A stretch of 53,225 nt of DNA from an uncultured Prevotellaceae bacterium (lineage in GTDB: Bacteria > Bacteroidota > Bacteroidia > Bacteroidales > Bacteroidaceae): the NCBI GenBank assembly GCA_947174945.1, contig CAMWKZ010000013.1, positions 1 through 53,225 on the forward strand. Reading direction: 5' to 3'. A program made the translations under genes and the position numbers. The notes beneath the pieces were generated by a model that searched no databases, was not told the DNA's origin, and was given only the letters and a program-made list of their open reading frames with translations. Shown piece by piece: positions 25,099 through 34,990 of the stretch. Position 1 is the first letter of the stretch. Every line of letters starts with the position of its first letter.

Positions 25099-25124
25099 CT
25101 TAAATCATAAATTTATGATTTAAG
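25099..25124. repeat. 26-bp perfect palindrome at the res stop codon
   Basis: A perfect palindrome with the half-site CTTAAATCATAAA is centred between 25111 and 25112 and includes the res stop codon (25120-25122). On the reverse strand no U-tract follows, so it is more like an operator or an mRNA-processing hairpin than a terminator. Confidence 0.75.
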
Positions 25125-28095
25125 TATGATTTATTACCTCTTTTACAATCTGCAACATTTTCTTATTGCTAAGCTGTGTATGGAAATGTACATTATACCC
25201 TTGTGCCGATAAGTTGTTGAAGAAAACCTCCGCACACTTAATCTTTACATCTTCTATACCTCTGAGCTTAGTTTTATTTTCTACATCCTTAGTTTCTACA
25301 ACTATATTAAATTCTTTTTCTCCGTTATCTTTCCTAACGACATACATAAAGTCAGGACTATATGTTTCTCCCGTAATAGTTGGAATAGCAATACTGTTTC
25401 GTGGTATCTTGCCATATACTATTACTTCTACTTCTGCAATGTTTTCATTAATATTTTTCAATTCTAACGGAGAATCATAAGCCTTAGTATCATACAAATA
25501 CTTCTCCATGGGTTCACCATCTTCAATTTTAATGCCGATTCTGCCTTGCGAGATGTTTTCCCGAACAGAACCATCTTTATGAGTGAGGGCTGTTGCTCCA
25601 ACTTTTTCTTGTCTCATTTTATAGTTGAAACGGCCTTGAAGAGTGCTTATTTTCCACTCAGAGAAACTGCTGATTATTGCCCCAACTGCCTGTTCGTTAA
25701 AAAACTCATCCTTTATATTCCCATGTTTCTCTGTATAGTTGCTGATAGCTCTATGAATCACAGTAACAGGGATGTTGGTAGCAGATGATATCCGTTTTAG
25801 GAAAATTCCATAGGGCAATGAATTGGTAATGGTATATTGTACACCGCTACCTGTTTCAGCCATTATTTGTTGCCCATTGCTTTTAACTATATCTCGATGA
25901 CTGGATATAACTTGTTCTGAAAAAACAGAATTGTTTTCTAAAATCTCTGATAGTCCTTTTTCTAATTCTGCATTAATGGTGTCATCGTACCAGATTGTGT
26001 ATCTTTGATTGAGAATTTTCCATAACTCCTGCAGTTCATTGAAACGAGCTTTGCGAATACCAATAGGCTTTTCCGATTGCTTATTTCTATCTTTAACTTT
26101 TCTTGTTTCTAATCCCGATTGGAATAATGGATATTCTTCATAAAATCGTATTCTATTTGTTGGAACAATTTGGTACTCCATATTTATATAGTCTTTTGAT
26201 AAAAGTTCTATAAATAGAGTTTTACTATCTTTACCCATTTTCTTGGCAACATCGTTAATCCGTTCCAATGAAATAGAAATGGTATCTGGTATCTCGTTAT
26301 TAATTTGCTCTATAAGTTTACTGGCAAAGTCTGCTTCTGTGAAATCCACTATATAATTTAGAATGAACTCTTGATTGGATATGCGGTTTCCACATTCATC
26401 AACAGGCAGACGCAATCCTCGTCCCACCTCCTGCAATTTTGATGTCTCACTTCCGCTCGACCGTAGTTTTGCAATGGTAAACACATTCGGATTATCCCAT
26501 CCCTCTTTTAACGTCCACTTTGAAAACAAGAATCGACGCAAAATATATTTCCCATTCTTATCTTTAAATGCAAGTAGTTGTTTTTTGCCGTTTAGGATAT
26601 CACTAACTTCATTAGCGATATCTTCGTCTGTTGAACTGTTGTCTTGTGCAAAATATCCACCGTGACAATCACTAATGTTATTCAGACTGGCTTCAAGGAA
26701 CTCACGGTATTCTGATTCATGTTCTTTGAGTTCTTTAATCGTTGCCTCCAATTTCTCTTTAAGTAATTTCTCAAATGCTTCCAACAGATATGGTTTCTTT
26801 CCGTCTTCGTTTTCACGATAAGACGTAATATCATCTATGAAGAATAGAGCTAGTGTCTTGATTTTAAATGTACGCCCAGAGAAATTTTCCCGTTCTGTTT
26901 CGAAATGACGTTCAAGGGCAAGGCGTAGCATCTGTTCCTGATATGATTGCATATAGACATCCACATCCATTTCCTCGCCAACGGTCTTAGTCAATCCGTT
27001 GGAAAGTTCTATGGTATTTTTGTCTATAGCTTGTATCGTAATACCATTGAACTCCTCGGAAATCACCGATAAAGAATCATTTACTTGTAAGTGATAAGTT
27101 TTTGTTGGATTGTCAGCACTTTTATACTGAAATGTTGCCGCTTCATTTTTTTCGACAGACAACAACTTCACCTTTTCCTCCTTCTTTGATACTGGCTCAA
27201 AATGCTCTTTGGCAACTCCTTTAATCAAACCCTGATTGAATGCTTGACAGGCATTTAGGTCATATAGCAGATTGAGATAGTCGTGTGTCGTTTTTTTATT
27301 TTTTCCTCTACCAGACACTGTTTCTGGGAATGTTGCACCATATCGAATAATGCATTGTGGATTAATCTCATCTTTGATTACACTAAATGCTTTTTGGTCA
27401 CGTGAGAATTTGTGTGGTTCATCAATAATCACAAAAGGGCGTGTAGCACGAAGTGCGTCAAATGGGCGATAAAAACCTTCAATATCACTTCCGTAATCAT
27501 TACGGCTGAGCATATAGTTTTTAGCAACTTTCAACAATTGTATATTCACCAAAAAGACATATATCTTTTTAGTGTCTTGGCTTGAACCTCTTACAAATTC
27601 TCTTACAGTGGCTGGAAAATATAGCTTTCCTTTCTTCTTTTTCTTTGGCGGTTCCAAGGTGAGCAAGTCAATTTCAGCATCATATCCGCACACATCCCGA
27701 AAATGCCGCTTAACATAGCTGTCCTCCATAAATTGTTTTGCTCCAGCTTTGATGGGCAGCGTAGGCACGGCAACAATGAATTTGTTAATACCATATCGTT
27801 TGTGTAACTCATGTATAGTCCGAGTGTAAACATAGGTTTTGCCCGTGCCTGTCTCCATCTTGATATCAAGATTAAGACAACTTGCATCATGAGTATATGT
27901 GCAGTAGTCAGGCTGTATGCTGTTTCGTTTTTGTATGGCAACAATATTTTGCCCAGTACCATCCTTTGATATTGTTATCTCAGGATTGGCATAGAACATT
28001 GCCGGCGATTTTATCGTTGTATTGGCAAAAACATCTGCAATAGCATCTACACCTATTTGCTGATGGGGTAAGGACGGTTGAAGAATCAGTTCCAT
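25120..28095 (-). CDS. res: Type III restriction enzyme, Res subunit
   Basis: This 991-residue subunit combines a superfamily 2 helicase with a nuclease. Walker A is METGTGKT (80-87) and motif II is DEPH (225-228). The later helicase motif KLQEVGRGLRLP is clear. The C-terminal PD-(D/E)XK nuclease has Asp915 in SPDF and Glu934-x-Lys936 in VVETKD. It cuts DNA when two unmethylated sites are read by Mod-Res complexes. The ATG at 28095 is chosen because it lies 1 nt after the mod stop codon; a longer frame would begin within mod. All key motifs are intact, so the system is probably active. Confidence 0.93.
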   Translation of the reverse strand: MELILQPSLPHQQIGVDAIADVFANTTIKSPAMFYANPEITISKDGTGQNIVAIQKRNSIQPDYCTYTHDASCLNLDIKMETGTGKTYVYTRTIHELHKRYGINKFIVAVPTLPIKAGAKQFMEDSYVKRHFRDVCGYDAEIDLLTLEPPKKKKKGKLYFPATVREFVRGSSQDTKKIYVFLVNIQLLKVAKNYMLSRNDYGSDIEGFYRPFDALRATRPFVIIDEPHKFSRDQKAFSVIKDEINPQCIIRYGATFPETVSGRGKNKKTTHDYLNLLYDLNACQAFNQGLIKGVAKEHFEPVSKKEEKVKLLSVEKNEAATFQYKSADNPTKTYHLQVNDSLSVISEEFNGITIQAIDKNTIELSNGLTKTVGEEMDVDVYMQSYQEQMLRLALERHFETERENFSGRTFKIKTLALFFIDDITSYRENEDGKKPYLLEAFEKLLKEKLEATIKELKEHESEYREFLEASLNNISDCHGGYFAQDNSSTDEDIANEVSDILNGKKQLLAFKDKNGKYILRRFLFSKWTLKEGWDNPNVFTIAKLRSSGSETSKLQEVGRGLRLPVDECGNRISNQEFILNYIVDFTEADFASKLIEQINNEIPDTISISLERINDVAKKMGKDSKTLFIELLSKDYINMEYQIVPTNRIRFYEEYPLFQSGLETRKVKDRNKQSEKPIGIRKARFNELQELWKILNQRYTIWYDDTINAELEKGLSEILENNSVFSEQVISSHRDIVKSNGQQIMAETGSGVQYTITNSLPYGIFLKRISSATNIPVTVIHRAISNYTEKHGNIKDEFFNEQAVGAIISSFSEWKISTLQGRFNYKMRQEKVGATALTHKDGSVRENISQGRIGIKIEDGEPMEKYLYDTKAYDSPLELKNINENIAEVEVIVYGKIPRNSIAIPTITGETYSPDFMYVVRKDNGEKEFNIVVETKDVENKTKLRGIEDVKIKCAEVFFNNLSAQGYNVHFHTQLSNKKMLQIVKEVINHT

Positions 28096-28096
28096 A

Positions 28097-29977
28097 TCAA
28101 TACCGAATATCAAAGTTTATACGCATATTCTTTTCTCCATCCCGTATTATTCGAAGATTATCTTTAAGTTCCTGTAATTCGCTCCAAGAAAGTGCATATC
28201 CGTATACTACGATGTTTTGAGGATTGAAATTTGTATCTGACTGGTATTTGTCCAACAAAGCAGCAACGACTTCATTACTCAAATTGGGGTTAATGACATA
28301 TAGGTGTTTATCAGTATAATAAACGTCATATCCACCAATGTTAAGCATTTGTACGTTGGGGGTTAGCCCATATCCATCACGGACAAGCCATGTCGTGAGA
28401 ATTGTCTGCACTCCGAATTCATCTACTAATGTTTTATCCCCAAAAATAGAATGAGGGTCGAAACGTTCCATCTTTTCTATTGATTGATGTGTAGGTTCTT
28501 GAAGTGTAAAGTGTTTGAAGCCTATATCTCCGTGGAATAGGGGATTTGTCTCTTGAACTTTCTTTGCTGCCCGCTTGATTCTATCAATGCCCAGCTCATC
28601 GATAGTCCTATACCCATCCTTATATGCGTCTGAGTCGACTTTGAATAATTCTTGGAGTTGGACTATAATGTAATGTATATTATTTCCTTCAGCGATTAAT
28701 TCTATTGCAGCATGTGCGGTTGTTGACGAACCGCCAAAAAAATCGAGTAGATATACCTCTGTATTAGTATGAGACGCAATACCTTGTGATAATATTTCTT
28801 TTATATACTGGATTGGTTTTGGAAAATCAAAATACTCTTTTCCATCAAATAGTTCTCGAAGTTCACGTGTGCCTTGAGTACTATATACTGTATCAAAGAC
28901 TGATGATAGCCCTGTATATTCACTTTCAATATCTTTTAAAAACTTTTTTCGCCTTGGTCTGCCCGTTGCATCCTTTGGGAAAATAATTTCTCCGTTATCT
29001 ATTAATTCAGACATTCGCTTAGGTTCATACCTCCAACCTGTTGGAGGGCAAGCATACACAATTCCCGTAACAGGGTCTGTTAGGTCATAATGTAAATTAG
29101 GACGCTGTGATGCTGTTGCTAATCCTGTCATATCTGCACTCATCCAAGGCCCTTTGGAATCATTATCTGGGTTTGAATACTTAGTTTTGTCGGATTCTTT
29201 TCCTAAAATATAGCCATCTTCTTTTCTACCATAGCACAATAAATAGTCGTGGTCCTTAGATGCTCCATTTTTTGTTCGACTATCAACCATTTGTCGCTTT
29301 TTCCAGATAAAAGAGCAAATAAGATTTTCTTCTCCAAATATATCATCACAGAGCAGTTTTAAATTGCTTTGTTCGTTGTCATCAATAGAGATAAATATGA
29401 CGCCTTCCTTTGAAAGTAGGTCGCGGGCAAGAAGAAGTCGTGGTAGCATGAACGTTAACCACGCAGAATGCGTAGCAGAACCTCTGCGAGTTAAATCGAG
29501 GATTCGGCTGGCTTGTTCTTCTGAAATACTCAGTTTCGATGCTAATTCTTCAACAGTAAAATTGAAAGAATCAGTATAAATAAACTCATCAGACCCTGTA
29601 TTATATGGTGGGTCGATATAAATACATTTTATACAACCTGCATAGGACTTTAACAGATGTTTTAACGCATCTAAATTATCCCCACTAATATAGATGTTTT
29701 TACTATCTTTATTCTCAGGTAGATTGTTGTGCTCTTCATCAGGAACAATAACGGTCGTAGTATCTAAGGAAGCCAACAGACGGGCATAATTTTTCCCGAG
29801 GAATCGGAGCTCGTACCCTTCCTCTGTAACATTCACCTTGTCTTTGATATATTCTTTTAATCGTTCGATATCAAAAGAACCATTACGGAAACATGCTGGG
29901 AAATGCTCTTTCAGAATTTCAATATCTTTTGCCCCAAGAGCGATATTATTATTGTTTTCTATGATTTCTTTAATCAT
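28097..29977 (-). CDS. mod: Type III DNA adenine methyltransferase, Mod subunit
   Basis: This 626-residue N6-adenine methyltransferase recognises the target site for both modification and restriction. It is beta-class: catalytic DPPY (122-125, IDPPYNTGSDEF) comes first and the AdoMet-binding motif (DFFGG, 412-416) later. The region between (about 220-400) is the likely target recognition domain. The T7 run encoding the two Phe of the AdoMet motif (28736-28742 on the forward strand as A7) is the only notable homopolymer; no long simple repeat of phase-variable mod genes is seen. A -7 box at 30011-30018 (reverse) lies upstream. AT-rich composition marks the mod-res block as acquired. Confidence 0.93.
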   Translation of the reverse strand: MIKEIIENNNNIALGAKDIEILKEHFPACFRNGSFDIERLKEYIKDKVNVTEEGYELRFLGKNYARLLASLDTTTVIVPDEEHNNLPENKDSKNIYISGDNLDALKHLLKSYAGCIKCIYIDPPYNTGSDEFIYTDSFNFTVEELASKLSISEEQASRILDLTRRGSATHSAWLTFMLPRLLLARDLLSKEGVIFISIDDNEQSNLKLLCDDIFGEENLICSFIWKKRQMVDSRTKNGASKDHDYLLCYGRKEDGYILGKESDKTKYSNPDNDSKGPWMSADMTGLATASQRPNLHYDLTDPVTGIVYACPPTGWRYEPKRMSELIDNGEIIFPKDATGRPRRKKFLKDIESEYTGLSSVFDTVYSTQGTRELRELFDGKEYFDFPKPIQYIKEILSQGIASHTNTEVYLLDFFGGSSTTAHAAIELIAEGNNIHYIIVQLQELFKVDSDAYKDGYRTIDELGIDRIKRAAKKVQETNPLFHGDIGFKHFTLQEPTHQSIEKMERFDPHSIFGDKTLVDEFGVQTILTTWLVRDGYGLTPNVQMLNIGGYDVYYTDKHLYVINPNLSNEVVAALLDKYQSDTNFNPQNIVVYGYALSWSELQELKDNLRIIRDGEKNMRINFDIRY

Positions 29978-30010
29978 TACTTCTAAAATATAAAATTCTT
30001 TTATTGGCTA

Positions 30011-30018
30011 CAAAGTTA
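30011..30018 (-). promoter_or_regulatory. -7 element of mod-res
   Basis: On the reverse strand this reads TAACTTTG, about 33 nt before the mod ATG. The -33 position has no good TTTG. A family A repeat array lies further upstream. Confidence 0.6.
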
Positions 30019-30091
30019 CAAAATTATTCTGGAATATGCTTCGTTGCGGCTCGATTTTAAGATTTGTTTTGCTGAAAAATGGCGGGAATTT

Positions 30092-30238
30092 AGTATCTGT
30101 TTACCTTCGTTTGGCCTCCAGTATCTCTTTTGGGTTGCTCCAGTATCTCTTTCGAGGTGCTTTAGTATCTGTTTACCCCCTAAACAGATACTGTTTAATG
30201 TCGAAAGAGATACTGGAGCAACCCGAAGGAGATACTGG
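30092..30238. repeat. Family A 22-bp inverted array, copy 2
   Basis: AGTATCT cores start at 30092, 30120, 30142 and 30164, and AGATACT cores at 30186, 30208 and 30230. All spacings are 22 bp except the first (28 bp), which looks like an extra degenerate unit. The arms 30118-30140 and 30216-30238 match over 21 of 23 positions, the two exceptions being G-U compatible. It occupies most of the 367-bp gap between mod and the MFS gene, which otherwise holds only the two promoters. Confidence 0.92.
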
Positions 30239-30270
30239 AGCGTGAGAAGATAGTTATTTCCTGCAAATTG

Positions 30271-30302
30271 TTTGCATATCTCAGGAATTTTTCCGAATTT
30301 TG
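30271..30302 (+). promoter_or_regulatory. Promoter of the MFS gene
   Basis: TTTG at 30271-30274, a 20-bp spacer and GAATTTTG at 30295-30302 match the Bacteroidetes promoter except for the first base of the -7 box (G for T). The leader to the MFS start is about 37 nt. Confidence 0.55.
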
Positions 30303-30344
30303 CAACGAAGTTATACATGGCAGTTTGATAACTAAAAACAACGA

Positions 30345-31646
30345 ATGATGCAAGAGTTTAACAAGACATTTACTTACTTCATCTGTCTCGTGTCGGCTAT
30401 GGGCGGTCTGCTTTTTGGCTACGACTGGGTGGTGATAGGCGGTGCCAAGCCGTTTTATGAACTTTATTTCGATATAACCGAATCGCCTCTGATGCAGGGG
30501 GTGGCTATGACGTCGGCCTTGATAGGGTGCTTGCTCGGTGCGCTGGTGGCAGGATCTGCTGCCGACCGATATGGCCGTAAGCCGCTGCTGATGGTCTCGG
30601 CTGTGCTGTTTACCGTCTCGGCTGTGGCTACGGGGTTGTTCAACGACTTTACCTTGTTTAATATAGCCCGCTTTGTGGGTGGTGTGGGTATTGGTGTGGC
30701 ATCGGCATTGGCACCGATGTATATTGCCGAGGTTAGTCCTGCTGATATTCGCGGACGGATGGTGAGCCTGAACCAGATGACCATTGTGCTGGGTATTTTG
30801 GCTGCACAGGTGGTGAATATGCTGTTGGCTCGCGACACTGCGATGGAGGAGAACATGGCGTGGAATGTGGCATGGGGATGGCGCTGGATGTTCTGGGCCG
30901 AGACGCTGCCTGCCGCCCTGTTCTTGTTGCTCAGTTTCTTTATTCCTGAGAGCCCTGTGTATCTGCGGCTTAAAGCCGAGCCTTTATCGGCAGGCCGAAC
31001 GGCTGATGCGGGGATGGACGAACTGCTTCAGCGTAAGTATGGGCGCGTGCTGCTGTTGGGCTTGGTGATAGCCGTTTTCCAGCAGTGGTGTGGCACCAAC
31101 GTTATCTTCAACTATGCACAAGAGATATTCGTCAGTGCTGGATTTGATGTCGATGGTATGTTTATCAACATTGTTATAACGGGTGTGGCCAACGTTATCT
31201 TTACTATTCTGGCCCTCTATACCATCGAGAAGTGGGGGCGCCGCACGCTGATATTGCTTGGCGCAGGCGGTCTGGGTGTGATATATTTAGTGTTAGGCAC
31301 CTGTTACTTCTTGGGTATGACGGGTGTGCTGATGGTGGCATTGGTGGTGGCAGCCATATCGGTCTATGCCATGACGCTGGGGCCTGTTACGTGGACGTTG
31401 CTAGCCGAAATATTCCCCCATCGTGTGCGAGGCATCGCCATGGCCACCTGTACCTTTGCCCTGTGGGTGGGCTGTTGTACGCTGACGTTCTCGTTCCCTT
31501 CGATGAATGCAGCTTTGGGCAGCAGTGGCACTTTCTGGATTTATAGTGTTATCTGCATGGGGGCTTTCCTTTTCCTGTTCAGGAATTGTCCTGAAACCAA
31601 GGGAAAGTCGCTGGAGCAGTTGGAAAAAGAACTGGTGGAAAGGTAA
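30345..31646 (+). CDS. MFS sugar porter (XylE/GLUT-like)
   Basis: This 433-residue, 12-TM proton-sugar symporter has the sugar-porter signatures GxxxDRYGRKP in loop 2-3 (about 72-80), PESPVYL after TM6 and the C-terminal PETKGKSLEQLE. QQWCGTNVIFNYAQEIF in TM7 matches the QQxxGxNxxxYY sugar-binding helix. The substrate is probably a monosaccharide such as xylose or glucose. A second Met one codon later is an equally good start. It is followed after 17 nt by the DUF5107 protein, suggesting one carbohydrate operon. Confidence 0.9.
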   Translation: MMQEFNKTFTYFICLVSAMGGLLFGYDWVVIGGAKPFYELYFDITESPLMQGVAMTSALIGCLLGALVAGSAADRYGRKPLLMVSAVLFTVSAVATGLFNDFTLFNIARFVGGVGIGVASALAPMYIAEVSPADIRGRMVSLNQMTIVLGILAAQVVNMLLARDTAMEENMAWNVAWGWRWMFWAETLPAALFLLLSFFIPESPVYLRLKAEPLSAGRTADAGMDELLQRKYGRVLLLGLVIAVFQQWCGTNVIFNYAQEIFVSAGFDVDGMFINIVITGVANVIFTILALYTIEKWGRRTLILLGAGGLGVIYLVLGTCYFLGMTGVLMVALVVAAISVYAMTLGPVTWTLLAEIFPHRVRGIAMATCTFALWVGCCTLTFSFPSMNAALGSSGTFWIYSVICMGAFLFLFRNCPETKGKSLEQLEKELVER

Positions 31647-31663
31647 ACAAACTAAATTGCAAG

Positions 31664-34600
31664 ATGATGGTAAGAGCTTGGAGAGAACTGGTAACGATTC
31701 CGACCTACGAGGTGGGAAAGCCTGAGAAGAACCCGATGTTTCTGGAGAAACGTGTCTATCAGGGGTCAAGTGGCGTGGTCTATCCCTATCCTGTTATTGA
31801 AAGTATGTCAGACGAGAAGGTAGACAAGGACTATCTGGCCGTCTGGTTGGAGAATGAGTATATCAAGGTGATGGTGCTGCCCGAGTTGGGCGGTCGTGTG
31901 CAGATGGCCTACGACAAAATCAAGCAGCGCCACTTCGTCTACTATAATCACGTCATCAAGCCCGCACTGGTGGGACTTGCCGGCCCGTGGATTTCGGGTG
32001 GCATCGAGTTTAACTGGCCCCAGCACCATCGTCCTTCTACCTATATGCCCGTCGATACCTGCATAGAGGAGAACGAGGACGGTTCGGTGACGGTATGGGT
32101 GAGCGAGATGGAAAAGATGTTCCATCAGAAGGGTATGGCAGGCTTCACCCTGCGCCCGGGCTGTGCCTATCTGGAAATCAAGGGCGTGCTCTACAACCGT
32201 ACCGATGTGCCGCAGACGTTCCTCTGGTGGGCTAACCCCGCTGTAGAGGTGAATGACGAGTATCAGAGCGTGTTCCCGCCCGACATCAATGCCGTGTTTG
32301 ACCACGGCAAGCGCGCCGTCTCGTCGTTCCCCATTGCCACGGGCACGTATTACAAGATGGACTATTCGGCAGGTGTCGACATATCGAACTATAAGAACAT
32401 AGCCGTGCCCACCAGTTATATGGGCGTGAACAGCCGCTTCAACTTTGAGGGTGGCTACGAGAACGACACGCAGGCTGGTATGCTGCACGTGGCCAGTCAT
32501 CACTTCTCGCCTGGCAAGAAGCAGTGGACGTGGGGCAATGGTGACTTCGGGCGTGCGTGGGACCGTAACCTGACGGATGAGGCTACGCCCGACGAGGCCC
32601 GCCAGTGGCAGATTGACCGCAAGGGCTTCCGTCCCTATATCGAGCTGATGGCAGGTGTGTACACCGAGAACCAGCCCGACTTTACATGGCTGATGCCTTA
32701 CGAGGAGAAGCGTTTCGTGCAGTATTTCATGCCCTATCGTGAGTTGGGTGTGGTGAAGCAGGCCTCGAAAGACCTCATTCTGAATATCGAAAAGCAGGAG
32801 GGAGGAGATGCAGTGCAGTTCAAGGTGTTTGCCACCTCTGAGCAGGAGGTGCGCATCGTGTTGCGTAGCGACGACGGTGAGGAATATTATAATAAGGTGG
32901 TTGTCATCACGCCCGAGGAAGTGCTGACGGAAACGGTCAGCGTGAAGGACACCCGCTTCGACCACCTGACGCTCGACCTGCGCAAGACATTTGTCTACGG
33001 CGAGCGCACGGTGCTGTCATGGCACGCCGAGCCTGACGATATTCGCCCCATTCCCGATTCTGCCGAGGCAGCCTTGCTGCCCGAGCAAATCAAGACCAAC
33101 GAGCAGCTGTTCCTGACGGGGCAGCACTTGGAGCAGTATCGTCATGCCACGTGGAGCCCTGTCGACTACTACGAGGAGGCTCTGCGGCGCGACCCTGACG
33201 ACATTCGTTGCCTGAATGCCCTTGGCCTGTGGTATATCCGCAAGGGACGCTTTGCATGGGCCGAGGAATATCTGCGCAAGGCCGTCAGGCTGTCGCAGAA
33301 GCGCAACCCCAACCCCTACGACGGCGAGCCTATCTACAACCTTGCCTTGTCGCTGAAATACCAAGGCAAGTTGGCGGAAGCCTACGAGCGGTTTTGGAAA
33401 GCCACATGGAACAAGGCATGGGCTGATGCAGGCTACTTCGAGGTTGCCAAAATCAGTGTGGCGCAAGGTCGCTATGAGGACGCACTCGACGAAATCAACC
33501 GCTGTCTGGATAACAATTGGCACAACCACAAGGCGCGTGCCTTGAAGACTGCCATCCTGCGCAAGCTGCACCAGCATGAGGAGGCGCTGGCCTTGATTAC
33601 GGAGTCGCTGCGTTTCGACCTGTTCAACTACGGCTGTCGCTATGAGCAGTATCTGCTGACGCACGACGAGGCTGTGCTGGCCGAGATGAAGCAACTGCTC
33701 CGCCAGTCGGCTGACAACTACGACGAGCTGGCTCTTGACTACCACGCCGCAGGCCTTACCGATGAGGCTTGCGCTATCTGGCAACTGGCCATTGGCGAGG
33801 GTGCCACCACGCCTATGACCTATTATTATATGGGTAGCTATGATGAGGCTGTCAAGGCTGACCTGACCTATTGCTTCCCCAACCGCCCTGAGGCTGTCGT
33901 GGCCTTGGAGGCTGCCAAGCGGCATAACGCCGCTGATGCCCATGCCCCTTACCTGCTGGGCTGTCTCTACTATGCTGCCCGCCAGTATGACGTGGCCATT
34001 GAGAACTGGGAGCTGTCGGCTCGTCTTGACCCGTCGTTCCCCACCGTCTGGCGCAACCTTGCCCTCGGTCGCTTCAACAAGCAAGACCGTCAGCAGGAGG
34101 CACTCGACTGCATGGAGCGTGCTTTCCACTTAGACGAGAACGACGAGCGCATCCTGATGGAGCTTGACCAGTTGTATAAGCGTATGCACCACCCGCACGA
34201 GCAGCGGCTGGCCTTCTTACGACAGTATGCCGAACTGATTCAGCGGCGCGACGACCTTGTGCTGGAGGAGATTACCCTGCTCAATCAGACGGGTCGCTAC
34301 GAGGAGGCCATGCAGAAGCTCGATGGCCACAAGTTCCACCCTTGGGAGGGTGGCGAAGGCAAGGTGTCGGCGCAGTATCAAATAGCACGGGTGGAGTTGG
34401 CAAAGCAAGCACTTGCGCGACAAGACTACGACCGTGCCGTTGGTCTGCTCAGCGAGTGTCTGGAATATCCCGAGCACCTCGGTGAAGGCAAGCTGTACGG
34501 CGCACAGGAGAATGACTTTTACTATCTGTTAGGTGTGGCTTACGATGCCCTTGGCCAGAAGCAGCAAGCCCATGAGTGCTGGGAAGCGGCCACCAAAGGC

Positions 34601-34978
34601 CCGCAGGAGCCAGCCGCCGCCATGTACTACAACGATGCCAAGCCCGATAAGATATTCTATCAGGGCATGGCACTTTATAAACTCGGACGTGACGGCGAGG
34701 CGCACGGACGCTTCTACCGCCTTATCAACTACGGCAAGCAGCATATCTTTGAGAAACAGGTGATGGACTACTTCGCCGTCTCGCTGCCCGACCTGCTTAT
34801 CTGGGAGGACTCGCTTGACGCGAAGAACCTTATCCACTGCAAGTATATGCTCGCCCTTGGCTACTACGGCATGGGCGACACCGAGCACGCCGAGCGTTAC
34901 CTGCGCGAAGTGGAAGTGCTGGATAACAACCATCAGGGCATCCAGCAGTTGCGCACGCTGATGAGTGCGGGATTGTAG
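31664..34978 (+). CDS. DUF5107 domain protein with TPR repeats
   Basis: This 1104-residue protein has no signal peptide. The N-terminal DUF5107 region (about 40-330, with MVLPELGGRVQMAYDK and GGIEFNWPQHHRPSTY) has a galactose-mutarotase-like fold by family knowledge. From about residue 490 to the end it is made of tetratricopeptide repeats (for example LNALGLWYIRKGRFAWAEEYLRKAV). Family members occur next to sugar transporters and are thought to act on or sense carbohydrates in the cytoplasm; the exact activity is not known to me. It sits in an operon with the MFS porter. Confidence 0.85.
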   Translation: MMVRAWRELVTIPTYEVGKPEKNPMFLEKRVYQGSSGVVYPYPVIESMSDEKVDKDYLAVWLENEYIKVMVLPELGGRVQMAYDKIKQRHFVYYNHVIKPALVGLAGPWISGGIEFNWPQHHRPSTYMPVDTCIEENEDGSVTVWVSEMEKMFHQKGMAGFTLRPGCAYLEIKGVLYNRTDVPQTFLWWANPAVEVNDEYQSVFPPDINAVFDHGKRAVSSFPIATGTYYKMDYSAGVDISNYKNIAVPTSYMGVNSRFNFEGGYENDTQAGMLHVASHHFSPGKKQWTWGNGDFGRAWDRNLTDEATPDEARQWQIDRKGFRPYIELMAGVYTENQPDFTWLMPYEEKRFVQYFMPYRELGVVKQASKDLILNIEKQEGGDAVQFKVFATSEQEVRIVLRSDDGEEYYNKVVVITPEEVLTETVSVKDTRFDHLTLDLRKTFVYGERTVLSWHAEPDDIRPIPDSAEAALLPEQIKTNEQLFLTGQHLEQYRHATWSPVDYYEEALRRDPDDIRCLNALGLWYIRKGRFAWAEEYLRKAVRLSQKRNPNPYDGEPIYNLALSLKYQGKLAEAYERFWKATWNKAWADAGYFEVAKISVAQGRYEDALDEINRCLDNNWHNHKARALKTAILRKLHQHEEALALITESLRFDLFNYGCRYEQYLLTHDEAVLAEMKQLLRQSADNYDELALDYHAAGLTDEACAIWQLAIGEGATTPMTYYYMGSYDEAVKADLTYCFPNRPEAVVALEAAKRHNAADAHAPYLLGCLYYAARQYDVAIENWELSARLDPSFPTVWRNLALGRFNKQDRQQEALDCMERAFHLDENDERILMELDQLYKRMHHPHEQRLAFLRQYAELIQRRDDLVLEEITLLNQTGRYEEAMQKLDGHKFHPWEGGEGKVSAQYQIARVELAKQALARQDYDRAVGLLSECLEYPEHLGEGKLYGAQENDFYYLLGVAYDALGQKQQAHECWEAATKGPQEPAAAMYYNDAKPDKIFYQGMALYKLGRDGEAHGRFYRLINYGKQHIFEKQVMDYFAVSLPDLLIWEDSLDAKNLIHCKYMLALGYYGMGDTEHAERYLREVEVLDNNHQGIQQLRTLMSAGL

Positions 34979-34990
34979 TATGCGATATTG

